DNA of 40,855 nucleotides from Pseudovibrio brasiliensis (GCF_018282095.1 NZ_CP074131.1:1-40855); one strand, 5' to 3'. Shown: positions 25,531-33,173, counted from the stretch's first letter. Translations and numbers: made by a program. Notes: generated from the letters alone by a model not told the origin.

Positions 25531-25847
25531 TGACAGGCACCGCAGATCAAAAGCGGCTTTTAAATGTCCAAAACTTAATTTGGATATTTACCGCATTATT
25601 TTCTGCCGGAGTGAGCTGGGCGACCATGTCTGGCGACATCAAAGACAACGGCAAAGAGATTTTGAGGCTTTCAAAACAGATTAGCCAGGATCGAATGTTT
25701 CTGGAACGTCTGGAACAAGAAACAGAAGCCGACCGCTTGAAACTGGTGCGGTCCTTATCAGACATGCAAGCAGATATCCGTTACATGCGTGAAAGCATTA
25801 CGCGGATTGACAAGCGCACTGAGACCCAGGCAGTGCGGAGAGAATAA
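25530..25847 (+). CDS. Membrane-anchored coiled-coil protein, spanin-like
   Basis: A 105-aa protein, overlapping the holin-like gene by one base. One transmembrane segment lies at residues 15-33 (NLIWIFTALFSAGVSWATM). A long charged helix follows to the end (EILRLSKQISQDRMFLERLE, ADIRYMRESITRIDKRTE) with heptad-like spacing. This is the layout of an inner-membrane spanin (Rz-like), which fuses inner and outer membranes in the last step of lysis. No separate outer-membrane lipoprotein partner is visible in another frame, so a regulatory or accessory lysis role remains possible. Confidence 0.5.
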   Translation: MTGTADQKRLLNVQNLIWIFTALFSAGVSWATMSGDIKDNGKEILRLSKQISQDRMFLERLEQETEADRLKLVRSLSDMQADIRYMRESITRIDKRTETQAVRRE

Positions 25848-25913
25848 GACCATTCTGTCATTCTCACTAGTGGGTACATAACTACAGATATCTAGCAGTA
25901 GATATTAACCAGC

Positions 25914-25940
25914 AGCTCGCCTTGTGCGAGCTTTTTTTTT
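25914..25940 (+). terminator. Terminator between lysis genes and sheath
   Basis: AGCTCGC-CTTGT-GCGAGCT hairpin (25914-25932) running into nine Ts. The ribosome binding site GGAG for the sheath begins at 25941, directly after the T-run. The 66 bases between the spanin-like gene and the hairpin show no clear promoter. Confidence 0.92.
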
Positions 25941-25950
25941 GGAGATCTCA

Positions 25951-27123
25951 ATGGCTTTAGACTTCTATCACGGCCTAGAAATCGTTGAAATTGATAGCGG
26001 CCCACGCCCTATCAAGACTGTAAAATCAAGCATTATCGGCTTGGTTGGAACCGCGCCAGACGCTGATACCACAGCGTTCCCTGAAAACACACCAGTCTTG
26101 CTTGCTGGCAGCCGAGCTGCTGCTGCACTGATTGGTAAAACAGGTACGCTGCCAAGCGCAATTGACACCATCTTTGACCAGGTTGGCGCTATGGTCGTTG
26201 TTGTGCGTGTTGCCGAAGGTGCAGACGCAGCAGCAACTCTTGCCAACGTTGTTGGTGGTGTTGATGCCACAACCGGTAAATACACCGGTGTTCACGCCCT
26301 GAAAGCTGCGCAGCCTACACTTGGTGCCAAACCAAAGATTCTGCTTGCTCCTGGGTTCACCCATCAGAAAGCAGATGCAAGCACAGCTAACCCAGTTGTG
26401 ACTGAACTGATTGAAATTGCGAATAATCTTCGTGCGGTTATTCTGGCAGATGCGCCGGATGGTCCAGATGCAGATCTGGTTGCTTATCGCGAAGACTTCG
26501 ATTCCAAGCGCGTTTATGTTCTGGCGCCACGCGTGCTGATCTCACGTGATGGCAAGACCGTATCTGAGCCTATGAGCTCTGCAGTTGCTGGTCTGATTGC
26601 TCGCAATGACCAGGAGCGTGGCTTCTGGTGGTCTCCATCCAACCAGACCATGAACGTCGTCGGTTTTGATGCTTCAATCGACTACGCACATGGTGGTGGT
26701 AACAGCCGTGCCAACCATCTCAACGAAAATGCCGTTAATGTTGGTATTCGCGATGTTGGTATGCGCCTTTGGGGCAACCGTACCTGTGCAGCTGACCCAA
26801 TGTGGCACTTCCTGGCTGTCGTACGCGCTCATGACATGATCTTTGAAAGCGTTGAAACCGCTCATCGTTGGGCAGTGGATCGTCCGATCACCAAGACGCT
26901 GATCGAAGATATTTGTGACAGCATCAATGCTTATGGCCGTCATCTCAAGACACTTGGTGCGGTTCTGGGTCTGGAAGCATATCCGTCTCCTGATCTTGTA
27001 ACCCCGCAGCAAATCCAACAGGGTCAGCTTTACGTTGATGTGAAGTGGACCCCAGTTTACCCAGCAGAACATATCATCATGCGTACCCATATCGTTGGTG
27101 ATTATGTTGAGGAGCTTATCTAA
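25951..27123 (+). CDS. FI: Contractile tail sheath protein FI
   Basis: A 390-aa sheath protein (P2 gpFI is about 396 aa). The ATG at 25951 is preceded by GGAG. Typical stretches are DFYHGLEIVEIDSGPRPIKT with VKSSIIGLVGTAP at the start, TLPSAIDTIFDQVGAMVVVV, KILLAPGFTH and the conserved C-terminal DVKWTPVYPAEHIIMRTHIV. Hundreds of copies surround the tube and contract to drive it into the target. The tube gene starts at the next base after its stop. A strong terminator just upstream may tune its level relative to lysis genes. Confidence 0.95.
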   Translation: MALDFYHGLEIVEIDSGPRPIKTVKSSIIGLVGTAPDADTTAFPENTPVLLAGSRAAAALIGKTGTLPSAIDTIFDQVGAMVVVVRVAEGADAAATLANVVGGVDATTGKYTGVHALKAAQPTLGAKPKILLAPGFTHQKADASTANPVVTELIEIANNLRAVILADAPDGPDADLVAYREDFDSKRVYVLAPRVLISRDGKTVSEPMSSAVAGLIARNDQERGFWWSPSNQTMNVVGFDASIDYAHGGGNSRANHLNENAVNVGIRDVGMRLWGNRTCAADPMWHFLAVVRAHDMIFESVETAHRWAVDRPITKTLIEDICDSINAYGRHLKTLGAVLGLEAYPSPDLVTPQQIQQGQLYVDVKWTPVYPAEHIIMRTHIVGDYVEELI

Positions 27124-27630
27124 ATGGCAAAACTCCCACGCATTCAGCGCAATATGGCGCTCTCTATCAATGGTGTCGGTTTCGCTGGTACCTGCGAAAG
27201 CGTAACCCCACCGACCCTTACTCGTCTCACCGAGGATTTCCGGGCTGGTGGCATGGACGGCACAATCCGCATTGATATGGGCCAAGAGGCTATGGAAATG
27301 ACGATTGTGGTGGCTGGTACCGATCATGGTCTTCTTGAGCATCTGGGTCTGCTGAGCCAGGGCGTTCCGATCACTCTGCGTACTGCCAATCAGGCACAGG
27401 GCAGCGGTGTTGAAGGTGTGACCTACAAAGCAACCGGTTCCTGGTCTGTATATGACATGGGCGAAATGGCTATGGGTGCCAAAAACACTACCACCATTAC
27501 TGCTCAGCTCACCCACTTCGAAATTGTCGATGCGGGCGATGAAGCGCTGTTCGTAGACGTACCAAACATGATTTGTCGTCTGCGCGGTGTCGATATCTTG
27601 AAAGAGCAGCGAGACGCCCTGGGCGTTTAA
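27124..27630 (+). CDS. FII: Major tail tube protein FII
   Basis: A 168-aa tube protein (P2 gpFII is about 172 aa). The start KLPRIQRNMALSINGVGFAG, the RAGGMDGTIRIDMGQEAMEM segment, and the DMGEMAMGAKNTTTITAQLT stretch are standard for the family. It forms hexameric rings stacked inside the sheath. ATG follows the sheath stop without a gap. A strong terminator follows it, as expected for genes needed in the highest amount. Confidence 0.95.
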   Translation: MAKLPRIQRNMALSINGVGFAGTCESVTPPTLTRLTEDFRAGGMDGTIRIDMGQEAMEMTIVVAGTDHGLLEHLGLLSQGVPITLRTANQAQGSGVEGVTYKATGSWSVYDMGEMAMGAKNTTTITAQLTHFEIVDAGDEALFVDVPNMICRLRGVDILKEQRDALGV

Positions 27631-27652
27631 GCACTCAAAAATTCTGCAGAGC

Positions 27653-27676
27653 GGAGGGCTACGGCCCTCCTTTTTT
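27653..27676 (+). terminator. Terminator after sheath-tube pair
   Basis: GGAGGGC-TACG-GCCCTCC hairpin (27653-27670) and six Ts. A second short hairpin, AGGGC-TGA-GCCCT (27683-27695), follows. Partial termination here would lower expression of E, T, U, X and D relative to FI and FII. Confidence 0.93.
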
Positions 27677-27717
27677 ATTTGAAGGGCTGAGCCCTCATAA
27701 ATTTGAAAGTCCGAGCT

Positions 27718-27978
27718 ATGGAACAGGTTACCCTATCTTACCCAATCAATGTTGGTGGCACTGAGCAAACTATCATCAAACTGCGCCGCCCAAAGGTGCG
27801 CGATGTAAGAGCCGCAGAGAAGCACAGTAAAGACGGCTTCGAGCAGGTTCTGTTCCTGATCAGCAAAGTAGGCCTTCTCTCAGATGATTCAGGTCTATCT
27901 CCAGCTGACGTCGATGAAATCGATGTGATTGATATTACTAAAATTTCTGAAGTGATTGAGGGTTTTACCAAGGGCTAA
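27718..27978 (+). CDS. E: Tail assembly chaperone E
   Basis: An 86-aa protein (P2 gpE is about 91 aa). The start EQVTLSYPINVGGTEQTIIK, the LRRPKVRDVRAAE block and the acidic middle LSPADVDEIDVIDITKISEV fit the tail-assembly protein family. It binds the tape measure and guides tube polymerisation. ATG 27718 is the most likely start, although the binding site is weak. The last codons contain the slippery heptamer described at 27960, and the stop lies in a hairpin loop. Confidence 0.88.
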   Translation: MEQVTLSYPINVGGTEQTIIKLRRPKVRDVRAAEKHSKDGFEQVLFLISKVGLLSDDSGLSPADVDEIDVIDITKISEVIEGFTKG

Positions 27979-28130
27979 CGCCCTTAAGCCTGTTTGATCT
28001 GATTGAACCCATGGCAGTGGCTTATGGCTGGACGCCGGACACGATTGAAAACATGGAATTACAAGAGGCCTATACTTGGCACCATCGTGCATTAGATGTG
28101 ATTAAGGCCAAGGCCCAACGGGGGTTTTAA
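27718..28130 (+). CDS. E': E+E' frameshift product
   Basis: A -1 slip at GGGTTTT (27960-27966) would join codon 83 of E to a second frame that runs from 27966 to the TAA at 28128-28130. That gives a 137-aa fusion (P2 E+E' is about 142 aa). The E' part carries a GpE-family pattern, MAVAYGWTPDTIENMELQE then AYTWHHRALDVIKAK. E' has no good start of its own: ATG 28011 lacks a binding site. The stop overlaps the tape measure start by one base. The frameshift is inferred from the slippery site, hairpin and conserved gene layout. Confidence 0.85.
27960..27985 (+). promoter_or_regulatory. Programmed -1 frameshift signal
   Basis: In the E frame the sequence reads G GGT TTT, a canonical X XXY YYZ heptamer at 27960-27966. 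Three bases later AAGGGC (27970-27975) pairs with GCCCTT (27980-27985) around the loop TAAC, which contains the E stop codon. Slippery site, short spacer and stem-loop together match known tail-chaperone frameshift signals. Confidence 0.85.
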
Positions 28131-30166
28131 TGTCCAATGCAAGTACGACCACCGCACAGCTAGAAATAAACCTGGTGGACAACATAACCGCACCAATGAA
28201 GCAGATTAAGATCTCGATAGCTGGTCTTAAGAAAGCGGAGGCGGAGTTGGGGGCAGCTCCCGGGATTAATCGGATGAGGGAGGCTGTCCAAAATCTATCG
28301 GGAAGTTTCAAAAAACTAAAAACTAATTTCACTGGCGTCAAAGCCAGTGTGATGTCACTCGGAAAGTCAACGTTTGGCTTGGCTTCGTCCTTTGCCAAGA
28401 CAGGAGACGCAGTCGCGAAACTGTCCAAGGATACTGGGCTGGGTATTCAAGAGTTTCAAGAACTGCGATATGCAGCTGAACGCTCTGATGTATCCACGAA
28501 GACCTTTAATGAGTCTATGAAGACCTTCTCTAAAGGTTTGGCTGATGCGCGAAAAGGTACTGGGCCACTATACAGTGCACTAAAAGATGCAAACCCTGAA
28601 CTGTTAGAATCTGCATTAGCTGCTGAAAATACTGGTGATGCCTTGGGTCTCCTTATGGGATCTATGGGAGATATCAAGAAAGCAGATTTCAAGCCTAAGT
28701 TCCTGAAGGCCTTGTTTGGCAAAAAAGGCGGAGACATGGAGGCCTTTGCCGACTTGAAGCCTGAAGAGTTGGCTGCATTCCGTAAAGAAGCTCAGAAGCT
28801 TGGGGTTGTGTTAAGTGAGCAAGATGTCGGCAAATCTACCAAATTTGCCGATACCTTTACCCAGCTTCAAGGGGCAATTACTGGCGTTAAAAATGAAGTT
28901 GCTGCAGCGCTCTTGCCAGCATTTACTCACCTTGGTGGCAAGTTAACTGAAATTCTGGTCAACAATCGTGAAAGGATTGGAGTTTGGGCGCAGCAGTTCG
29001 GTGAAAAGTTGCCCGGCGCTATTGATAGCGCCATGAACGCTTTGACCAGTATTGGGGAAGGCTTCAAAACAGTTATTGGTCTGGTTGAAACATTCACAGG
29101 ACCCTTAGATCTAGTTAGCATTGCTCTTGGAGGATTTGCTGGGATCAAGCTAGCCCCACTGATTGGCTCAATTCTGGAAGTGGGCTCTGCAATATTTCGG
29201 TTAGGTCCACTCTTTGCCCGAGCTATTTCGACAATTATAGGCGCTATGGGGCCAATTGGGTGGGCAATACTGGGTATCGGACTGGTTGTTGGCGAAATAA
29301 TTGCTGAATGGGATAAGTTCAAGGCTTATTGGCAAAATGCTTGGAACGAAATTTCTGCAGCTTTTGAAGGTGGCTGGGTTCACGGTATTGCGGCTTTGCT
29401 TAGTCGCATAAATCCGCTGAAATTAATGATTGATGGAATTGATCACCTAACAAGCAAGTACCTTGGCTTTTCTCCTACGGAGATTGTAGGTGGTTGGATC
29501 ACTAGTATAGAAAATCTGGCTATCTCATTTTATGAGAAAATGAAGCAGATCGGCGTCAATCTAGTCAATGGAATGATAGATGGTCTCGTTTCACTCGGTG
29601 AAAGTATAAAACAGACTGGAACTGAATTATTTCAAGGATTTGTTGATAGTATTGTCGCTTTTGTCGATACTTTAAAGACAACAGGAACAGATCTCGCAAA
29701 AAGCGTTATTGAAGGACTTTCTAGTCTAAAAGATCTTCTAAGTAATACTGTACTAGAGTTTTATGAGTCCATGAAGGGCATGGGCGCGAGTATGGTTCAA
29801 GGTATTCTTGACGGTCTCGCGGCGGCCTGGTCTGGCTTGAAGAGCTGGTTCTCGTCTTCGATAACCAAGCTAATGCCTAAAAAAGTGTTGGAATGGATCG
29901 GGTGGGAAGAAGGCTCTGGGCCAGATGAAGTGCCTGATGTTGTTGCTGGAGTAAAGGCAAAGAGCCCAACACTTAAGGCTATGGAAGATGGTGCTGCAAA
30001 CTCTAATGCGCCAAATAATGATTATTCTAAGACAGAACTTAATGTCACCGTGAATGCTGGCAATGCCACTGATCCGGAGGCAATTGCTCAGTTAACCGGC
30101 AAAGCCACGACAAAAGCAGTTGCGGACGCGAAGCGCTCACGAAACTCCCAGCTTAACGATAGATAA
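28130..30166 (+). CDS. T: Tail tape measure protein T
   Basis: A 678-aa tape measure (P2 gpT about 815 aa), which sets tail length. The N-terminus has STTTAQLEINLVDNITAPMK and helical repeats (FAKTGDAVAKLSKDTGLGIQ, EFQELRYAAERSDV). A hydrophobic block lies at about residues 335-395 (LAPLIGSILEVGSAIFRLGP, GPIGWAILGIGLVVGEII). The C-terminal part has amphipathic repeats with a MVQGILDGLAAAW segment. If length scales as in P2, a tail of roughly 110 nm is expected; that is an estimate. ATG overlaps the E' stop by one base. Confidence 0.92.
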   Translation: MSNASTTTAQLEINLVDNITAPMKQIKISIAGLKKAEAELGAAPGINRMREAVQNLSGSFKKLKTNFTGVKASVMSLGKSTFGLASSFAKTGDAVAKLSKDTGLGIQEFQELRYAAERSDVSTKTFNESMKTFSKGLADARKGTGPLYSALKDANPELLESALAAENTGDALGLLMGSMGDIKKADFKPKFLKALFGKKGGDMEAFADLKPEELAAFRKEAQKLGVVLSEQDVGKSTKFADTFTQLQGAITGVKNEVAAALLPAFTHLGGKLTEILVNNRERIGVWAQQFGEKLPGAIDSAMNALTSIGEGFKTVIGLVETFTGPLDLVSIALGGFAGIKLAPLIGSILEVGSAIFRLGPLFARAISTIIGAMGPIGWAILGIGLVVGEIIAEWDKFKAYWQNAWNEISAAFEGGWVHGIAALLSRINPLKLMIDGIDHLTSKYLGFSPTEIVGGWITSIENLAISFYEKMKQIGVNLVNGMIDGLVSLGESIKQTGTELFQGFVDSIVAFVDTLKTTGTDLAKSVIEGLSSLKDLLSNTVLEFYESMKGMGASMVQGILDGLAAAWSGLKSWFSSSITKLMPKKVLEWIGWEEGSGPDEVPDVVAGVKAKSPTLKAMEDGAANSNAPNNDYSKTELNVTVNAGNATDPEAIAQLTGKATTKAVADAKRSRNSQLNDR

Positions 30167-30180
30167 TTAATGAGGTTCTG

Positions 30181-30561
30181 ATGCTTACGATGATGGCACT
30201 CGGACGCTTTCGGTTCGGGCTTACAACTATGGCCTACCAGACTGCGTCACGCTCTTGGAGCTTCGAACATGCGACGCTTTCAAGACTGAGAAATCAATCT
30301 GTTTCTCATTTTACAGGAATTGCACCTCAAAAGATTTCTTTGGCAGGCGTGATTTATCCGAAGTTTCGCGGTGGCCTAAGGCAATTAGAAGCTATGGCAG
30401 AAGAGGCCGCCAGAGGTGCGCCTCTTCATATGGTCGATGGCACGGGACGCCCGTGGGGTGACGTGGTCATCCTCTCACTTGATGAAAGACAATCGTACTT
30501 CGAACGTGATGGCACGCCACAGAAAATTGATTTCACAATAGGACTGCAATCTTATGGTTGA
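30181..30561 (+). CDS. U: Tail protein U
   Basis: A 126-aa homologue of P2 gpU (about 159 aa). Recognisable parts are MMALGRFRFGLTTMAYQTAS, RSWSFEHATLSR, and GVIYPKFRGGLRQLEAMAEE followed by GRPWGDVVILSLDERQ and IDFTIGLQSYG. It lies 14 bases after T with a GAGG binding site and overlaps X. gpU-family proteins act at the tube in tail completion or tip assembly. Confidence 0.92.
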   Translation: MLTMMALGRFRFGLTTMAYQTASRSWSFEHATLSRLRNQSVSHFTGIAPQKISLAGVIYPKFRGGLRQLEAMAEEAARGAPLHMVDGTGRPWGDVVILSLDERQSYFERDGTPQKIDFTIGLQSYG

Positions 30562-30766
30562 TTTTGTATCTCGTGACGGAGATATGGTGGACGCTATTTG
30601 CGCTCAACTGCTGCCTGCAGCTGATGAAGCCGAAGCTTGTGCTGCCGTATACCGCAACAATCCTCACCTTTCTAAATTTCCGGTCGTTTTGCCAGCTGGT
30701 GTGCAGATGCAACTACCTGAAGTGATTGAAACACTGCCGAATGAACCATTGAGGATTTGGAGTTGA
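30554..30766 (+). CDS. X: Tail protein X
   Basis: A 70-aa homologue of P2 gpX (about 67 aa), a small LysM-like protein at the baseplate hub. It has VSRDGDMVDAICAQLLPAAD at the start and VVLPAGVQMQLPEV near the end, the usual GxxIxLPE pattern. The start codon overlaps the U stop. Confidence 0.88.
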   Translation: MVDFVSRDGDMVDAICAQLLPAADEAEACAAVYRNNPHLSKFPVVLPAGVQMQLPEVIETLPNEPLRIWS

Positions 30767-30770
30767 GCCC

Positions 30771-31859
30771 ATGCGTCCGATATTCGCAATCCACCGCAAT
30801 GGAAATGACGTAACGGAGAACCTGGCTCCACGTGTTGTGTCCATTGAAATTACAGATGAGGCAGAAAGCAAAAGCGATACGTTAGCTATTGAGCTCATCG
30901 ATCGACCTGAAAATGGTCGCTATCCAGATCTTCCTGATGCTGGTGACAAGATCACTGCTTATCTGGGTTATGAAGAAACCTCACTGACCTTTATGGGGGA
31001 GTACATCGTTGATGCCGTTACGATGGGTGATGGTGATGTGGTTATTGATTGCAAATCAGCCGATATGGTCGAAAGTTATCGTACCCCCCGCGATCAGTCT
31101 TGGAACCGGAAAGACCTTGCGGACATCGTAACAGAAGTGGGTGATCGCAATGGTTACGAGGTTGTCATCGATCCTGATCTGAAGGGCGTGATTGTTGATC
31201 ATGTTGATCAGTTTCAGGAGTCAGACATGGGTTTTCTGACACGAATTTCTGAAACATACGATGCTGTTGCCCGACCTACTGCAGGTAAGTTGGTTTTGGC
31301 GAAGCGCGGATCGGGGAAAAGTGTTTCGGGTCAGACGCTTCCTTCAATCACAATTCGACCTGAAGACACGATTGGTGGAGATTGGTCTTATCAATACTCT
31401 GCGCGTGATGACAAAGGCAAAGCCAGCGGCATTCCGGGCGAGGAAAAGTCCAAGGAAGCCGGAGGTGTACGGGCAAGTTACCACGACTTGAAACTTGGCA
31501 AAAAGCAAACTGTAGAGATTGGTAAGCCCCCTTTCCGTGATTTGCGCTACTCACATCGCGATGAAGTTGATGCAACGGCTGCAGCCAATGCAGCTGCTAA
31601 TCAACAAACGCGTGCGGTGGGGACGTTCTCAACGACCCTAGAAGGTGATCCAGGGATCGCAGCTGAGGCATTGCTGACATTGAAATCATGGCGGCCTCGT
31701 GTGCCAGTTTCCTGGCGAATTAAAACTGCCAAACACAGTTTTTCTTCGGGGGGATACAAGACGAGCGTCGATTGCGAGATTTATGAAGAAAAGCAATCGA
31801 GCCCGTCCAAGGAAGTCAAAAAAGTAGCTGCCGAAAAAGGCTGGCCTCACGAGTATTGA
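30771..31859 (+). CDS. D: Baseplate hub protein D (late control D family)
   Basis: A 362-aa homologue of P2 gpD (about 387 aa) and T4 gp27, the hub that joins tube and spike V. The N-terminus PIFAIHRNGNDVTENLAPRV, SIEITDEAESKSDTLAIELI, and TAYLGYEETSLTFMGEYIVD are typical. A Lys/Glu-rich stretch (SARDDKGKASGIPGEEKSKE) and a C-terminal domain with HSFSSGGYKTSVDCEIYEE follow. It is the last tail gene. No head, portal or terminase gene follows it. Confidence 0.92.
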   Translation: MRPIFAIHRNGNDVTENLAPRVVSIEITDEAESKSDTLAIELIDRPENGRYPDLPDAGDKITAYLGYEETSLTFMGEYIVDAVTMGDGDVVIDCKSADMVESYRTPRDQSWNRKDLADIVTEVGDRNGYEVVIDPDLKGVIVDHVDQFQESDMGFLTRISETYDAVARPTAGKLVLAKRGSGKSVSGQTLPSITIRPEDTIGGDWSYQYSARDDKGKASGIPGEEKSKEAGGVRASYHDLKLGKKQTVEIGKPPFRDLRYSHRDEVDATAAANAAANQQTRAVGTFSTTLEGDPGIAAEALLTLKSWRPRVPVSWRIKTAKHSFSSGGYKTSVDCEIYEEKQSSPSKEVKKVAAEKGWPHEY

Positions 31860-32455
31860 TGCCTTTGAAAGGTGATCAAAAAAGAATCGATAGAGAATGG
31901 GCATCGAAGCCCGGCTCTAACTCTGTCTGCCACCTGTTCCTACACTTTATCGTGAACCTATTGAGGGTGTTTAAGGCAACACCAATGCCTGGCCAGACCC
32001 AAAATGAGCAATACATGACTATCTGATTTGGTAGGCAGAGGTGGAGTGCTTAAAGATGAAGGTCTTCTGATTGAGGCTTACCAAGACTTTTGAACACAAG
32101 CTTTATTAATAAAATCAACATTGAGTTTTACATAGCTTGTAATGAAGGCCTCTCTTTTCCTCGCACTGAGTGTGAGCCGCAATTCGCGCCTTTTACCGCC
32201 AAAATGCAGGCAGCATACCAGCCTTTTCTCCCTACTTTGGGCTAGATCATATGGCACTCCACATTCCCCAACTTTTGCGCGCAATAACGCAGGATGCAAT
32301 TTTTTGGTTTTGGATCTCTGGTTGGGGATGGTGCTTTATCGAATAGTGCTATAGCATAAAGTCGCCGATTTGAGACGATGAAAAGTGTGTGCTTTTGTTG
32401 TTATAAGAATGTCGGTTGAGGGGCATGTACCGGGTTCACATGCGGGAAGAGGAAC
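31860..32455. other. Unassigned intergenic region after D
   Basis: About 600 bases without a supportable gene. Short open frames on both strands (for example from 32142 plus, and 32299 minus) have no binding sites and Cys/Arg-rich, low-plausibility translations. I see no strong terminator for the tail operon here. The repressor-type palindrome at 32347 lies in it. It may contain decayed sequence. Confidence 0.5.
32347..32356. promoter_or_regulatory. Perfect palindrome TGCTATAGCA, candidate repressor site
   Basis: This is the most symmetrical member of the CTATAG-centred set, in the spacer between D and the XRE repressor. Its full 10-base core is palindromic. It could regulate a plus-strand transcript toward the small gene at 32594 or act as an auxiliary operator. 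Confidence 0.4.
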
Positions 32456-32478
32456 AAAAAAGGGGGCCGTTTGCCCCC
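32456..32478 (-). terminator. Terminator for the XRE repressor transcript
   Basis: GGGGGC-CGTTT-GCCCCC stem-loop (32462-32478) with six As on its left side. Read on the minus strand it is a GC hairpin followed by TTTTTT. It lies about 190 bases beyond the repressor stop, so the transcript has a long 3' region. Confidence 0.88.
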
Positions 32479-32593
32479 ATTGTTATGCGATAGCGATTCC
32501 CGCTCAGGTCTTGTCATGCGAAATGCAATTTTAAATTGCGATGGGTTCCATAAAAGTTTAGTGTATCGGGAAGCTCAAAAGGTGAACAAAGCA

Positions 32594-32767
32594 ATGAGCG
32601 AAAATGTGACAAAGGATCTTCAAAGGGTTGGAGAATTGATTCGCAGAGCAGAGGCACACAGCACGGCGTCACTCGTCTTCGTTTTGGAGGAGACGCTCAA
32701 ACAAGTTGAGGAAAAGCGCCCGATCAGAGGCAGGCAAGTCGGCGAATTTTCCAATCAAAGGTTCTAG
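32594..32767 (+). CDS. Possible small protein overlapping the repressor tail
   Basis: A 57-aa reading frame with ATG after AAAAGGTG (9-base spacing). The sequence looks protein-like and helical: MSENVTKDLQRVGELIRRAE, then STASLVFVLEETLKQVEEKR. Its last third overlaps the 3' end of the XRE gene on the other strand by 99 bases. I recognise no family. It may be a small regulator such as an anti-repressor, or chance. Confidence 0.3.
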   Translation: MSENVTKDLQRVGELIRRAEAHSTASLVFVLEETLKQVEEKRPIRGRQVGEFSNQRF

Positions 32768-32983
32768 TTCTTTGGGTAAATCAATGCCTGAAACGATATA
32801 GACAGGGCTTACATTTAAGGCCTCGCAAAGTTTTGTAAGGTTCCCGATTGTAGGCTCTTTATCGTAGCTAAAAATTTGTGTGACGTATTGGGGTGATCGG
32901 CCACAGGCCCGAGATATGGCGGCCATGGATCTCCCATCTTTTTTCACGGCCTCTTTCAGCCGTTCTTTCCATGTGGTTTCCAT
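32669..32983 (-). CDS. XRE-family repressor-like regulator
   Basis: A 104-aa DNA-binding protein. A helix-turn-helix of the Cro/cI (XRE) type occupies about residues 8-60 (LKEAVKKDGRSMAAISRACG, RSPQYVTQIF, PTIGNLTKLCEALNVSPVYI). The tail is a short acidic helix (DRALFLNLFERLLQNEDE). There is no S24 peptidase domain, so self-cleavage as in cI or LexA is not possible. The ATG has an excellent binding site (GGAGGGAG on the minus strand). TATAAT on the minus strand at 33010-33015 is a good -10. CTATAG-type sites flank the promoter region. It is the obvious candidate to silence the tail genes through the matching site at 1613. Confidence 0.85.
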   Translation of the reverse strand: METTWKERLKEAVKKDGRSMAAISRACGRSPQYVTQIFSYDKEPTIGNLTKLCEALNVSPVYIVSGIDLPKELEPLIGKFADLPASDRALFLNLFERLLQNEDE

Positions 32984-33173
32984 AGTGCGCTCCCTCCAGT
33001 GCGAAAGCGATTATAAATCAATGTTCCAACAAGAATAAACGCTATAGTTTTTGGGGTAAACACTAAACTCTCTTGACTGCGAGTGCTATAGTATTCAAAA
33101 TAGGCTATGCAGGATGTGGAAGCCTTAAAATTTTTCATGTTTTCTGTAGGGTGCATACGAGGCAGGGAGAAAT
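32984..33173. promoter_or_regulatory. Divergent promoter/operator region of the repressor
   Basis: It contains minus-strand TATAAT (33010-33015) toward the XRE gene, and plus-strand TTGACT (33073-33078) with CAAAAT (33096-33101) toward the small gene at 33174. Two CTATAG-centred sites lie at 33042-33047 (CGCTATAGTT) and 33084-33098 (TGCTATAGTATTCAA). The second sits between -35 and -10 of the plus-strand promoter, so bound repressor would block it. The layout is that of a phage-type genetic switch. Confidence 0.55.

Noticed and set aside
26674-27516. Minus-strand open frame of 280 aa across sheath and tube
   Set aside because: Antisense to two strongly conserved genes; results from their codon bias.
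2039-31859. Complete phage-plasmid
   Set aside because: No capsid, portal, terminase or head-tail genes anywhere in the apparently complete circle.
2039-31859. Extracellular contractile injection system (PVC/MAC type)
   Set aside because: No AAA+ ATPase of that family and no cargo toxin; the gene set and order are P2-like with lysis genes and fibre chaperones.
32142-32354. Possible 70-aa protein downstream of D
   Set aside because: No binding site; Cys/Arg-rich composition unlike the neighbouring genes; the repressor-type palindrome overlaps its end.
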